A stretch of 64,000 nt of DNA from NCBI RefSeq assembly GCF_010994275.1, contig NZ_WMCD01000002.1, positions 1 to 64,000 on the forward strand, written 5' to 3'. Both the position numbers and the translations under genes were made by a program. Source of the stretch: Cyclobacterium jeungdonense. GTDB taxonomy: Bacteria; Bacteroidota; Bacteroidia; Cytophagales; Cyclobacteriaceae. The notes beneath the pieces are model-generated. The model saw nothing but the letters and a program-made list of their open reading frames with translations. It ran no database searches and was not told where the DNA came from. Position 1 is the stretch's first letter, and each line of letters starts with the position of its first letter. Of this stretch, positions 7,614 through 15,952 are shown piece after piece.

Positions 7614-7703
7614 AAGTACGTTTCTATGACCCGAATATACGCAAAAATCCCTTTCGATAGGAACCGAAAGGGATGTATAAATGCGTGAATGGCGGGTTAA
7701 TCC

Positions 7704-7856
7704 TTATTTTTTAAGGGTCTCCTGAACCAAAGGACTGGGCACCATCTCCTCCTTGAAGGTATAGGCTCCGGTCTTCTCTGACCGAACCGCTTTGATCACT
7801 TTGGCATACGAGACACCACCTTCTTTTTTCAGTGTTGCTACTACTTTCTTAGCCAT
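7704..7856 (-). CDS. DUF4295 small protein
   Basis: A 50-residue basic protein beginning MAKKVVATLKKEGG and ending LVQETLKK, consistent with DUF4295, a Bacteroidota-specific small family found almost always with rpmG and rpmB. Composition and context suggest a ribosome-associated role, but function is not established. It lies 30 bp downstream of rpmG and about 90 bp upstream of ftsY on the same strand. Confidence 0.85.
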   Translation of the reverse strand: MAKKVVATLKKEGGVSYAKVIKAVRSEKTGAYTFKEEMVPSPLVQETLKK

Positions 7857-7886
7857 GATATTACTATTTAATCCCGAAGGGAGTTA

Positions 7887-8069
7887 TTACTTGATTTCTT
7901 TATGAACCGTCACTTTTTTCAAAATGGGATTGAATTTTTTCAATTCCAAGCGCTCGGTAGTGTTTTTTCTATTCTTGGTGGTGATGTACCGGGAAGTACC
8001 GGGCATTCCACTTTGCTTGTGTTCCGTACATTCCAGGATTACCTGTACTCTGTTACCTTTCTTAGCCAT
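7887..8069 (-). CDS. rpmG: Ribosomal protein bL33
   Basis: This 60-residue large-subunit protein shows the L33 pattern: [14 protein letters not shown], then [21 protein letters not shown]. Only one of the zinc-ligand cysteines of the C+ form is present (Cys13), so this is the zinc-free type. It lies 37 bp downstream of rpmB in the same direction, with DUF4295 next, so the three probably share a transcript. Confidence 0.95.
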   Translation of the reverse strand: MAKKGNRVQVILECTEHKQSGMPGTSRYITTKNRKNTTERLELKKFNPILKKVTVHKEIK

Positions 8070-8106
8070 TGCGTATTATGATTTAGTGTGGTTTGAGGTA
8101 GACACC

Positions 8107-8349
8107 TTATTTAATGACGATATCTCCTTTTTTCTGCGCCTCTTTCAATACCGCACTGATTCCTTTTTTATTGATAGTCCTCAAAGCAGAAGAGGATACT
8201 TTCAACGTAATCCAGGCATCTTCCTCCGGGATGTAAAAGCTCTTCTTGTGCAGGTTGGGGTAAAATCTACGCTTGGTTTTGTTATTGGCGTGTGATACGT
8301 TATTTCCTACCTGAGGCCTTTTTCCAGTAATGTCACAAATTTTTGCCAT
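8107..8349 (-). CDS. rpmB: Ribosomal protein bL28
   Basis: An 80-residue large-subunit protein, clear from MAKICDITGKRPQVGNNVSH at the N-terminus and the following KTKRRFYPNLH segment. The length is normal. It is the first gene of the rpmB-rpmG-DUF4295-ftsY run. The 219-bp gap to the divergent rocD gene should hold both promoters, though no consensus promoter with proper spacing could be recognised there. Confidence 0.96.
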   Translation of the reverse strand: MAKICDITGKRPQVGNNVSHANNKTKRRFYPNLHKKSFYIPEEDAWITLKVSSSALRTINKKGISAVLKEAQKKGDIVIK

Positions 8350-8568
8350 GATATATATGTATCCGTATTGTTTTACTTTTTCAATTGGGTTTGCAAATAT
8401 CGGAAGTTTTAATTAAATAACAAAAGCAGGCCGCATAATTATTGAATAAATCCCTGCCTGCCAACTTTTTGGTTTTGCCTCCGGTTTCCGAATCCCTTTT
8501 CTTATATTTGCCCATTCGGAAAGAAAATGCTCCGAAACACCATTTAACAGTATTAAAACAGGAGATCC

Positions 8569-9858
8569 ATGATGCAGGAGATCAGTTCAAGCCAGGAAGC
8601 GATACAATTGGAAGATATCCACGGCGCTCACAATTACCATCCCTTACCCGTTGTACTCACAAAAGGAGAAGGGGTATACCTTTGGGACGTGGAAGGAAAA
8701 AAATATTTTGACTTTCTTTCGGCCTATTCGGCCGTCAATCAGGGACATTGCCATCCCCGGATAAAGGAGGCCCTTATCGCACAGGCGGGCACCTTAACCC
8801 TCACTTCCAGGGCCTTTCACAATGACGTGCTGGGACCCTACGAAAAATACATTACCGAGTACTTCGGCTTCGATAAGGTATTGCCCATGAATACCGGCGT
8901 GGAGGCAGTGGAGACTGCCATCAAAATCGCCCGAAAATGGGGCTATGAGAAAAAAGGAGTTCCGGAGCAGCAGGCAAAGATTATCGTGGCCGAGAACAAC
9001 TTCCACGGTCGCACCACCACCGTCATTTCCTTTTCCAGCGATGAAAATGCCCGAAACAACTTCGGCCCTTACACCCCTGGATTTATAAGGATACCTTATA
9101 ATGATCTAACCGCTTTGAAAGCAGCCCTGACCGCCAATCCGGAAACAGTGGCCTTTCTGATCGAACCCATACAGGGCGAAGCGGGAGTCAACACTCCGGA
9201 TGAAGACTACATGATGCAGGCTAAAAAGCTCTGCCAGGAACATCAGACCTTATTGCTGGCAGATGAAATCCAAACCGGCATCGGTAGAACCGGCTCCCTG
9301 CTGGCCGTCTGTGGCAACTGCAGCTGCGAGGGCCACTGCGAAAAACAGGAAACCTATGTGGAACCAGATATTCTGATCCTGGGCAAGGCACTTTCCGGAG
9401 GATTTTTCCCAGTTTCAGCCGTTTTGGCCAATAATCCCATCATGGAGGTCATTCACCCAGGGCAACACGGGTCCACCTTTGGAGGCAATCCCCTTGGGGC
9501 CAAAATAGCCATCACTGCCCTTGAGGTCGTGCGGGATGAAAAACTGTCCCAAAACGCCCGGGCGCTGGGAAAGGTATTTCGGGAGCGCATGGAACTACTT
9601 GCCGGGAAATCCCATTGGGTAAAACTGGTACGGGGCCGGGGCTTGCTGAATGCCGTAGTGATAAACGACAGTCCGGACAGCAGCACGGCCTGGGATATTT
9701 GTATTGCCTTAAAGGACAATGGGCTGCTTGCCAAACCCACACACGGCAATATCATTCGCTTTGCTCCGCCATTGGTCATGAACCTGGAGGAACTGCACAG
9801 CTGTTGCGATATCATTGAAAAGACCATTCTGGCATTTGAAAAAACGGAAGTAGAATGA
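8569..9858 (+). CDS. rocD: Ornithine aminotransferase
   Basis: A 429-residue class III PLP aminotransferase that converts ornithine and a 2-oxo acid to glutamate semialdehyde and an amino acid. Family motifs include [42 protein letters not shown] and the PLP lysine in LGKALSGGF. Between the GRTG motif and the PLP lysine, most orthologues have a short 'ACD' turn. This protein instead has an insertion with four cysteines, C248, C251, C253 and C257 ([10 protein letters not shown]), a possible metal site. The stop overlaps the next gene by 4 bp (ATGA). Adjacent functions do not define a pathway, but an arginine deiminase lies elsewhere in the window (37.3 kb). Confidence 0.93.
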   Translation: MMQEISSSQEAIQLEDIHGAHNYHPLPVVLTKGEGVYLWDVEGKKYFDFLSAYSAVNQGHCHPRIKEALIAQAGTLTLTSRAFHNDVLGPYEKYITEYFGFDKVLPMNTGVEAVETAIKIARKWGYEKKGVPEQQAKIIVAENNFHGRTTTVISFSSDENARNNFGPYTPGFIRIPYNDLTALKAALTANPETVAFLIEPIQGEAGVNTPDEDYMMQAKKLCQEHQTLLLADEIQTGIGRTGSLLAVCGNCSCEGHCEKQETYVEPDILILGKALSGGFFPVSAVLANNPIMEVIHPGQHGSTFGGNPLGAKIAITALEVVRDEKLSQNARALGKVFRERMELLAGKSHWVKLVRGRGLLNAVVINDSPDSSTAWDICIALKDNGLLAKPTHGNIIRFAPPLVMNLEELHSCCDIIEKTILAFEKTEVE

Positions 9859-10511
9859 AACAGCAGGCCATCATTTTCGATATGGACGGTGTGATCTGTC
9901 ATACCAATCCATTCCACTCGGAGGCATTTCGCGTGTTTTTTGGCAAACGAGGCCTGAATCCCAGCGAGGAAGAATTTGCCCGGCACATGTACGGCAAAAG
10001 CAACAAATACATCTTTGCCCATTTTCTGGGCAGAGAGGTGGTCGGGACTGAGTTCACTGCTCTGGAAAATGAGAAAGAGGGTTTGTTTCGAGAAATTTAT
10101 GCCGATAAGGTAGAAACCTTACCTGAATTCCTGCCTTTTCTACAGGAATTAAAAAAAGAAGGCTACCGTACCGGCGTGGCTACGTCTGCTCCCCGTGCCA
10201 ACTTGGATTTAATTATGGAGAGTTTAGGGTTCGGGGCCAGCATGGAGTCCGTCATGGCCAGCGAAAATGTGAAAAAACACAAACCGGACCCGGAAGTGTA
10301 CCTCAGTTCTTCCAGAAATCTGGATGTAGACCCGGCCCGATGCCTGGTCTTTGAGGATTCTCATTCCGGAGTATCCGCTGCCCGAAATGCCGGCATGCGC
10401 GTGGTAGGAGTACTTTCCTCACATACCAGGGAGGAATTGCCACCCTGTGATTATTACATCCGGGATTATCGGGACATTGATCTGGAGATTGTTTCCGGAT
10501 TATTTTCCTGA
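9855..10511 (+). CDS. HAD-superfamily phosphatase, beta-phosphoglucomutase-like
   Basis: A 218-residue haloacid-dehalogenase hydrolase with a helical cap. Motif I is [10 protein letters not shown] (nucleophile and acid Asp near residues 9 and 11), motif II TSAPRAN, motif III lysine in [10 protein letters not shown] and motif [14 protein letters not shown]. Members hydrolyse or transfer phosphate on small sugars or nucleotides; the substrate is not deducible. It is translationally coupled to rocD by a 4-bp overlap. Confidence 0.88.
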   Translation: MKQQAIIFDMDGVICHTNPFHSEAFRVFFGKRGLNPSEEEFARHMYGKSNKYIFAHFLGREVVGTEFTALENEKEGLFREIYADKVETLPEFLPFLQELKKEGYRTGVATSAPRANLDLIMESLGFGASMESVMASENVKKHKPDPEVYLSSSRNLDVDPARCLVFEDSHSGVSAARNAGMRVVGVLSSHTREELPPCDYYIRDYRDIDLEIVSGLFS

Positions 10512-10584
10512 ACGAAAAGCCGACCAACTCATACCAATACCCGTTAGCAACTATATTAGATACCTATCCAGAACCAAAATCGCC

Positions 10585-11553
10585 ATGCTTAGAAGACCCC
10601 GAAGAAACCGAAAGTCCGCAGCCATTCGCTCTCTGGTAGAAGAAACCAGACTTTCCGTCAGCGATTTTATTTTTCCTTTGTTTCTGATCGATGGCATCAA
10701 CCAAAAAGTAGAAGTGAAATCCATGCCCGGTATCTATCGGTATTCGCTGGACCTGATGTTGGAAGAAATAGATTCCTGCCTGAGGCTGGGGATCAATGCT
10801 TTTGATATTTTCCCAGCCTATCCGGAAGACAAAAAGGATCGCTTTGCCACGGAGAGTTACCGGGAAGACACTTTTTATTTAAAGGCTCTGCGTACCATCA
10901 AGCAGACATTTCCTGAGGCCTGCATCATGACCGACGTGGCCATGGACCCTTACAATTCCGACGGGCACGATGGACTGGTAGAAAACGGTAAAATATTGAA
11001 TGATGAGACCCTGGAAATCCTCGGTAAGATGACTTTGGCCCAGGCCAGGGCCGGAGCGGATATCATCGGCCCCTCCGACATGATGGATGGCCGGGTCGGC
11101 TATCTGCGCAAACTGCTGGATGAAAATGGCTTCAAAGAGGTTTCCATCATGTCCTACACGGCCAAATACGCCAGTGCCTTCTACAATCCCTTCCGCGATG
11201 CCCTGGATTCTGCTCCCAAATCTGGAGATAAAAAAACTTATCAGATGGACCCGGCCAACAGGCGGGAAGCACTAGTTGAGGGTCAGCTGGACATGGAGGA
11301 AGGGGCCGATTTTTTAATGGTCAAGCCGGCTTTGGCCTATCTGGACATCATCCAACTGCTACACCAGCAATTTCCAATTCCTATTGCTGCCTATAATGTG
11401 AGTGGGGAATATGCCATGATCAAAGCTTCAGCGGCCAATGGTTGGCTGGACGGGGAACGAGCCATGCTCGAATCCCTGCTTAGCATCAAAAGGGCTGGTG
11501 CAAAGGTGATTCTAACCTACTTTGCCAAAGAAGCAGCTCGAATTATTACTTAA
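10585..11553 (+). CDS. hemB: Delta-aminolevulinic acid dehydratase (porphobilinogen synthase)
   Basis: This 322-residue enzyme condenses two 5-aminolevulinates to porphobilinogen in tetrapyrrole synthesis. The Schiff-base lysines are in SYTAKYAS and MVKPAL. The metal-site loop reads TDVAMDPYNSDGHDG, with Asp in place of the zinc-binding cysteines, so it is the Mg-type enzyme. The frame is open further upstream into the HAD gene, but the ATG at 10585 (MLRRPRRNRKS) matches the family N-terminus and leaves a 73-bp gap. It is followed by a long non-coding stretch. Confidence 0.95.
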   Translation: MLRRPRRNRKSAAIRSLVEETRLSVSDFIFPLFLIDGINQKVEVKSMPGIYRYSLDLMLEEIDSCLRLGINAFDIFPAYPEDKKDRFATESYREDTFYLKALRTIKQTFPEACIMTDVAMDPYNSDGHDGLVENGKILNDETLEILGKMTLAQARAGADIIGPSDMMDGRVGYLRKLLDENGFKEVSIMSYTAKYASAFYNPFRDALDSAPKSGDKKTYQMDPANRREALVEGQLDMEEGADFLMVKPALAYLDIIQLLHQQFPIPIAAYNVSGEYAMIKASAANGWLDGERAMLESLLSIKRAGAKVILTYFAKEAARIIT

Positions 11554-12428
11554 TTTTAGAAATAGTCTTTTTTAATTCAGCAGGGAAAGGGTATCCGATG
11601 CCCTCGGGGACCACTTTTTAGGCTATGCCATTCGGGACGCGTTTTTAATCCATCCTATATAATAGCATAACCAACTATTCAGCAACTTTCCAGTTGGTAA
11701 AAGCCAATACCTCAGCTAACCACAACGTTCTGTGTTAGTAAAGACAAGCTATTTGAAATTTTACCAAAAGAATCCTAAGTATCGTTCCTTTTTAAACCAT
11801 TTTCACAATTTTTTACACAATTGGGACAAAACAGCCTTTTCAAATCCATAGCTGGTATTTTTTCATCGGGAATTTGAAAGAAAAGGAATTAAAAGGGTTG
11901 ATTTTCCCAGGTCCACTTAAACATTCAGCCCCTCATAATTTTCTGAATTGCCTCGTTCTATGAATTACATTATCAAAATCATTGCCCAAAAAGATTTTTG
12001 ATGAAAAATAAGCAACAGAATTATTATTTTTTACAAAAAATGAAAAATAAAAAAATTCTTTGAAAATTCACATTCCGAAACCAGTTGTAGGATTAAAATT
12101 GAACCGTATTAGATAACCTTAAAATTTCTTATATATAGATTATATGAAATTTAAAATGCATATTATGAATTTTTTCCAAATTATTTTTTTACTATTTGGA
12201 CAAAAACGGATTTTTATGCCATATTTTTATCTGAATCATTATAAATCCCATTATCAATTAATTAGCATATTTCTTTAGGTTTTAAGATAATTTTAAACCC
12301 CGTTTTTATCTTTTTAGTGTGTTGTTTCTTTTTTCGGGTTATTTTTTTAGCCGTTTTATGTTTAGATTTGCAAAATACTCAGATTGCTAAAAGAGTAGCT
12401 TATTATTAACCCTAAAACTTATGATTCT
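11554..12428. other. Long AT-rich intergenic region upstream of amtB
   Basis: No supported ORF, tRNA or repeat array was seen in these 875 bp. The half nearest amtB is strikingly AT-rich, with many A and T tracts. A TAGATTTG sequence at 12363-12370 resembles a Bacteroidota -7 box, but no TTG lies at the right distance upstream. No sigma-54 type -24/-12 element was found. The region probably carries the amtB promoter and a long leader. Confidence 0.4.
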
Positions 12429-13739
12429 ATGGAAGGTATTTTCCCAATTTTAACTCAGGTTAACGCAGAGGCGGTTTCTGAGGGAATGGATTACGGTAGT
12501 GCTATCACCCAAAACTTGCTGACTACCAACAACGTGTGGATGATGTTAGCGACAGCATTGGTCTTTATCATGCACTTAGGTTTTGCTGGTGTTGAGGCCG
12601 GATTTGGTCAGGCTAAAAACACGGTAAATATTCTTTTTAAAAACACAGTGACACCTATTATAGGCATTGTGTCATATGCACTTATCGGCTTCTTTTTGAT
12701 GTATCCAGGATTCGATGTTCCGGGCTGGTTCGGATTTGATGGCGCGGGCTGGAGCATGTTTTGGTTTAATCCAGGAGATGCAGACATAACCGCCGGATAT
12801 GCCGATGCGGGATATACTTATTGGACCGACTTTTTGTTTCAGGCCATGTTTGCAGCCACAGCTGCTACGATTGTGTCTGGAGCGATTGCAGAAAGGGTAA
12901 AACTTTGGGCTTACCTGACTTTCACAGTAGTATTTGTTGGTCTGGTTTATCCTCTGATCGGAAGCTGGAAATGGGGAGGCGGAGCCTTGGATGCCATGGG
13001 GTTTTATGATTTTGCTGGTTCTACGCTTGTACATTCCGTAGGAGGATGGGGAGCATTGGCAGGTGTCATCATGGTCGGACCTCGGATTGGAAAATATGTT
13101 AACGGAAAAACCATCGAAAAGCCAGGATCCAGTGTTCCATTGGCTGTAATTGGTGTCTTTTTATTGTGGTTAGGCTGGTTTGGATTTAATGGCGGCTCGG
13201 TGCTTTCAGCAGATCCCGGATTGGTCTCGTTGGTATTGGTAACCACATCATTAGGTGCTTGTGCCGGGGGATTGGGAGGATTTCTAACCGCTTACCTCAC
13301 TTTTAAAAGATTGGATCTGGGCATGGTGCTAAACGGAATTCTAGCAGGCTTGGTGGGAATTACCGCAGGAGCAGATGTTATAAGCCCAATATTCGCCTTG
13401 ACCATCGGTTTTATTGCTGGTATTCTGGTAGTGCTTTCCGCGATCTTACTTGACAAATTAAAGCTGGATGATGTGGTAGGAGCGGTTTCCGTACACCTTA
13501 CCTGTGGCGTATGGGGTACCCTTGCTGTGGGTTTGTTTTCCAATAACCCAGACCATACATTTTTAACCCAATTAATAGGCGTCCTGATCTGTGGTGCGGT
13601 CGCTTTCATTTCCGCCTTGATTATCTTCTATGTGCTAAAAGTTACGATCGGAATACGGGTGTCTGAAGAGCACGAGCGATCCGGGCTGGACAGTCATGAG
13701 CATGGAATAAGAGGATACACTATTGTGTACGACGAATAA
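12429..13739 (+). CDS. amtB: Ammonium transporter AmtB
   Basis: A 436-residue inner-membrane ammonium channel of the Amt/MEP/Rh family with about 11 membrane segments. The twin pore histidines are visible as H202 (LVHSVGGWGALAG) and H356 (VSVHLTCGVWGT). The conserved FGFNGGS and EAGFGQAKNTVNI-like segments are present. The C-terminal cytoplasmic tail (GLDSHEHGIRGYTIVYDE) is the part that gates the channel through a GlnK-type PII protein, but no glnK is adjacent. A porin gene follows 129 bp downstream on the same strand, so the pair may form an outer-plus-inner membrane ammonium route. Confidence 0.95.
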   Translation: MEGIFPILTQVNAEAVSEGMDYGSAITQNLLTTNNVWMMLATALVFIMHLGFAGVEAGFGQAKNTVNILFKNTVTPIIGIVSYALIGFFLMYPGFDVPGWFGFDGAGWSMFWFNPGDADITAGYADAGYTYWTDFLFQAMFAATAATIVSGAIAERVKLWAYLTFTVVFVGLVYPLIGSWKWGGGALDAMGFYDFAGSTLVHSVGGWGALAGVIMVGPRIGKYVNGKTIEKPGSSVPLAVIGVFLLWLGWFGFNGGSVLSADPGLVSLVLVTTSLGACAGGLGGFLTAYLTFKRLDLGMVLNGILAGLVGITAGADVISPIFALTIGFIAGILVVLSAILLDKLKLDDVVGAVSVHLTCGVWGTLAVGLFSNNPDHTFLTQLIGVLICGAVAFISALIIFYVLKVTIGIRVSEEHERSGLDSHEHGIRGYTIVYDE

Positions 13740-13779
13740 AATAAATAAAAGTACCCCTAGCGAATAAATTAAAAATGAA

Positions 13780-13824
13780 CCCTGCGCACTGAAGAACGCC
13801 AAATTGCTTCAACAGTGCGCAGGG
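13780..13824 (+). terminator. Strong hairpin between amtB and the porin gene
   Basis: A perfect 12-bp stem, CCCTGCGCACTG / CAGTGCGCAGGG, encloses a 21-nt loop. No U-run follows, so it is a weak candidate for intrinsic termination. An RNA-processing or stabilising hairpin that sets different amtB and porin levels is equally likely. Confidence 0.5.
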
Positions 13825-13868
13825 ATTCTCAAAATTCAACTTATTATTAATTAACTCGAGAAATTAAA

Positions 13869-15035
13869 ATGAAAAAATTCCAACTACTAATCGTCCTGAT
13901 TCTATTTTCGACCCTGAGTTTCGTTCAAGCCCAGGAAGCGTCTGAGGGATCAAATTTATCATTAAGCGGCTCTGTAGATGCCTACTTCAGAACCAACTTG
14001 AATGCTCCCAACAAAGGAGATGATTTTCAGGCACCTGCAACCTCATTCGCCAACTTACCTGGATTTTCTTTGGGAATGGCTAATATCATTGCAGCCTACG
14101 AAGGTGAAAAAGTAGGTTTTGTGGCGGACCTGGTCTTCGGTCCAAGAGGGGAAGATGCCGTATTTGGATCTCCTTTATACGCTGGATTCGAAGCTGGAAG
14201 TTCTCAGATAGTCAATCAGCTATACATGTACTGGAATGCAAGCGATGTCGTAACGTTCACAATAGGTAATTTCAATACCTATTTAGGGTATGAGGTAATT
14301 TCTCCCACTGGAAATTTCAATTACTCTACCTCTTACATGTTTTCTTACGGACCCTTTTCTCATACCGGATTGAAGGCAGATTTTCAGCTTTCGGATAACT
14401 GGTCGCTAATGGCTTCCATCATGAACCCAACCGATGTTACGGAATTTAATTCCATAGGGTCTTATACCTTGGGTGGTCAACTTGCCTATACCACTGATGC
14501 AGGCGGAACTTATTTAAACTTGCTTTACGGAGACCAGGACGGAAAACTGGACATGAATACCCTTTCTTCTTTTGGTAATTCATCCATGGGCAATACTTTC
14601 CAAATCGACCTTACAACAGGATATGATGTCTCCGAATCTGTATATGTAGGGTTAAATACCACCTACAATACCACTTCTGCCGGACAGGTTCTTAATGGCA
14701 ATTCCATTCAAGACGCCTCTGGTGATGGTTATGGTTTCTATGGTGTCGCAGGCTATCTTCAACTTGCCACTTCCGAAACGTTTTCAATAGGAGCTCGTGG
14801 GGAGTACTTCAGTGTATTTAACGATGGCTTAGGAGGCGTTGTCGGTTTAGACAATGAAGGTGACGGAAACGTTTTCGCCATGACACTTTCCGGAAATATA
14901 AAATGCATGGACAACCTTACGCTTATTCCTGAGGTAAGACTCGATAGCATGTCCGAAGATTATTTTTTGAACAACGACTACGATGACTCCAGTAATTTGA
15001 CCTCATTTCTCCTGGCAGCCGTCTTTTCCTTCTAA
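13869..15035 (+). CDS. Outer-membrane porin-like beta-barrel protein
   Basis: A 388-residue protein with a signal peptide (MKKFQLLIVLILFSTLSF, cleavage near VQAQ-E). The body alternates polar and aromatic residues throughout, as in a beta-barrel, with segments such as VTFTIGNFNTYLGYEV and SYMFSYGPFSHTGLKADF. It ends in a strand terminating with phenylalanine (LLAAVFSF), the usual outer-membrane assembly signature. It fits the porin/OmpL-like family often encoded next to amtB in Bacteroidota. The substrate is inferred from context only. An intrinsic terminator follows at 15065. Confidence 0.82.
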   Translation: MKKFQLLIVLILFSTLSFVQAQEASEGSNLSLSGSVDAYFRTNLNAPNKGDDFQAPATSFANLPGFSLGMANIIAAYEGEKVGFVADLVFGPRGEDAVFGSPLYAGFEAGSSQIVNQLYMYWNASDVVTFTIGNFNTYLGYEVISPTGNFNYSTSYMFSYGPFSHTGLKADFQLSDNWSLMASIMNPTDVTEFNSIGSYTLGGQLAYTTDAGGTYLNLLYGDQDGKLDMNTLSSFGNSSMGNTFQIDLTTGYDVSESVYVGLNTTYNTTSAGQVLNGNSIQDASGDGYGFYGVAGYLQLATSETFSIGARGEYFSVFNDGLGGVVGLDNEGDGNVFAMTLSGNIKCMDNLTLIPEVRLDSMSEDYFLNNDYDDSSNLTSFLLAAVFSF

Positions 15036-15064
15036 GTTTTCGTTTTCTTTCTTAAAAATCACGC

Positions 15065-15104
15065 AAAAAACCACGGCCTATTTCAAAGGTCGCGGTTTTT
15101 TTAT
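15065..15104 (+). terminator. Intrinsic terminator after the porin gene
   Basis: A GC-rich imperfect stem (AAAAAACCACGGCCT facing AGGTCGCGGTTTTTT) is followed by a T-run on the plus strand, about 30 bp after the porin stop. It should end the amtB-porin transcript. Confidence 0.75.
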
Positions 15105-15112
15105 TTTTGACA

Positions 15113-15391
15113 CCTAGTTGGATTCAAATTAGCAATACACGTAGAAGCACCCGCTTATAAGACGCCAATTTTATTGATTCTGACATAAGAACGGCACCAT
15201 CACATCGGTATCTAAAAAACCATACTAGGAGAAAGTCAAATGCCACGGCTACAATTAGCATCAGAAAGTGTTAGCAGGATGGCGGTGGCTACAGGTCTAA
15301 AAAGAAAAAATCGCCGTTGTTCCCAAGGGTAAAGCAGCAGGTACTGGAATGATGACCGCAGCGTTTAACTGTAACTAGCTTGACTCAAAAA
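15113..15391. other. Intergenic region with possible gene remnant
   Basis: No intact gene was found. A short plus-strand stretch near 15311-15376 reads KIAVVPKGKAAGTGMMTAAF before a stop and has coding-like composition, but without a start or recognisable family. It may be the tail of a lost gene; evidence is weak. Confidence 0.2.
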
Positions 15392-15429
15392 AGACCTAAA
15401 AGGAACGGAGATGGATTCCTTTTAGGTCT
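15392..15429 (-). terminator. Intrinsic terminator of the dnaK / GroES-like unit
   Basis: A 14-bp perfect stem (AGACCTAAAAGGAA / TTCCTTTTAGGTCT) with a 10-nt loop. On the minus strand it is followed by a T-run (TTTTTTGAG), and it lies about 40 bp past the stop of the GroES-like gene. Confidence 0.8.
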
Positions 15430-15468
15430 ATAATATTTATATAAAACGAAGCAAAGGTGCTGGTAGCT

Positions 15469-15849
15469 TTACAAGTCTTCCTCCCTTTCCAGCATCAAAA
15501 TCGCATTTTGAGGAACGATGTAATATTTTTCTCCTTCAAAGATTACTTCAAAGGAACCATTCATCAAAAAAACAGCCAGATCCCCTTCTTTCGCCTGCAA
15601 AGGAATGTATTTTACATTTTCTCCATGATCTTTCCAGGGCTCTTCCTCTTCCACCGGCAGAGGAATGGGATATCCCGGACCAGCCTTAATAATGTACCCT
15701 TGCTGCACTTTCTCCTTTTCCTGGACACCGGGCGGCAGGTACAAACCGCTGGAGGTTTTCTGATCTGGTTTCTTTAATTTGATCAACAGGCGATCCCCCA
15801 CGATAATGAGTTTTCTTAATTTATTTTCAGAGGTTAATTCCATGCTCAT
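15469..15849 (-). CDS. GroES-like (Cpn10-fold) protein
   Basis: This 126-residue protein has the co-chaperonin fold pattern: VGDRLLIKLKKPDQKTSSGLYLPPGVQEKEKVQQGYIIKAGPG-type N-terminal strands with the mobile-loop position (QKTSSGLYLPP), and a C-terminal strand YYIVPQNAILMLERE. It is longer than true GroES (about 97 residues), and no groEL is adjacent, so it is a divergent paralogue rather than the main co-chaperonin. It lies 103 bp downstream of dnaK on the same strand, suggesting heat-shock co-expression. The start could be the ATG at 15849 or at 15843. Confidence 0.8.
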   Translation of the reverse strand: MSMELTSENKLRKLIIVGDRLLIKLKKPDQKTSSGLYLPPGVQEKEKVQQGYIIKAGPGYPIPLPVEEEEPWKDHGENVKYIPLQAKEGDLAVFLMNGSFEVIFEGEKYYIVPQNAILMLEREEDL

Positions 15850-15952
15850 ACGTATTTAGGCTAAATTAATAGTACCACTTGGGTTAAAAATAATGGCATC
15901 TCCACAGGATGAAGACGCCATTATAAAATTCAATAGTAAACTTGAAGAAGAA

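Noticed and set aside
8503-8510. TATATTTG as the rocD promoter -7 box
   Set aside because: The nearest upstream TTTG gives a 25-bp spacer, outside the 19-21 bp expected.
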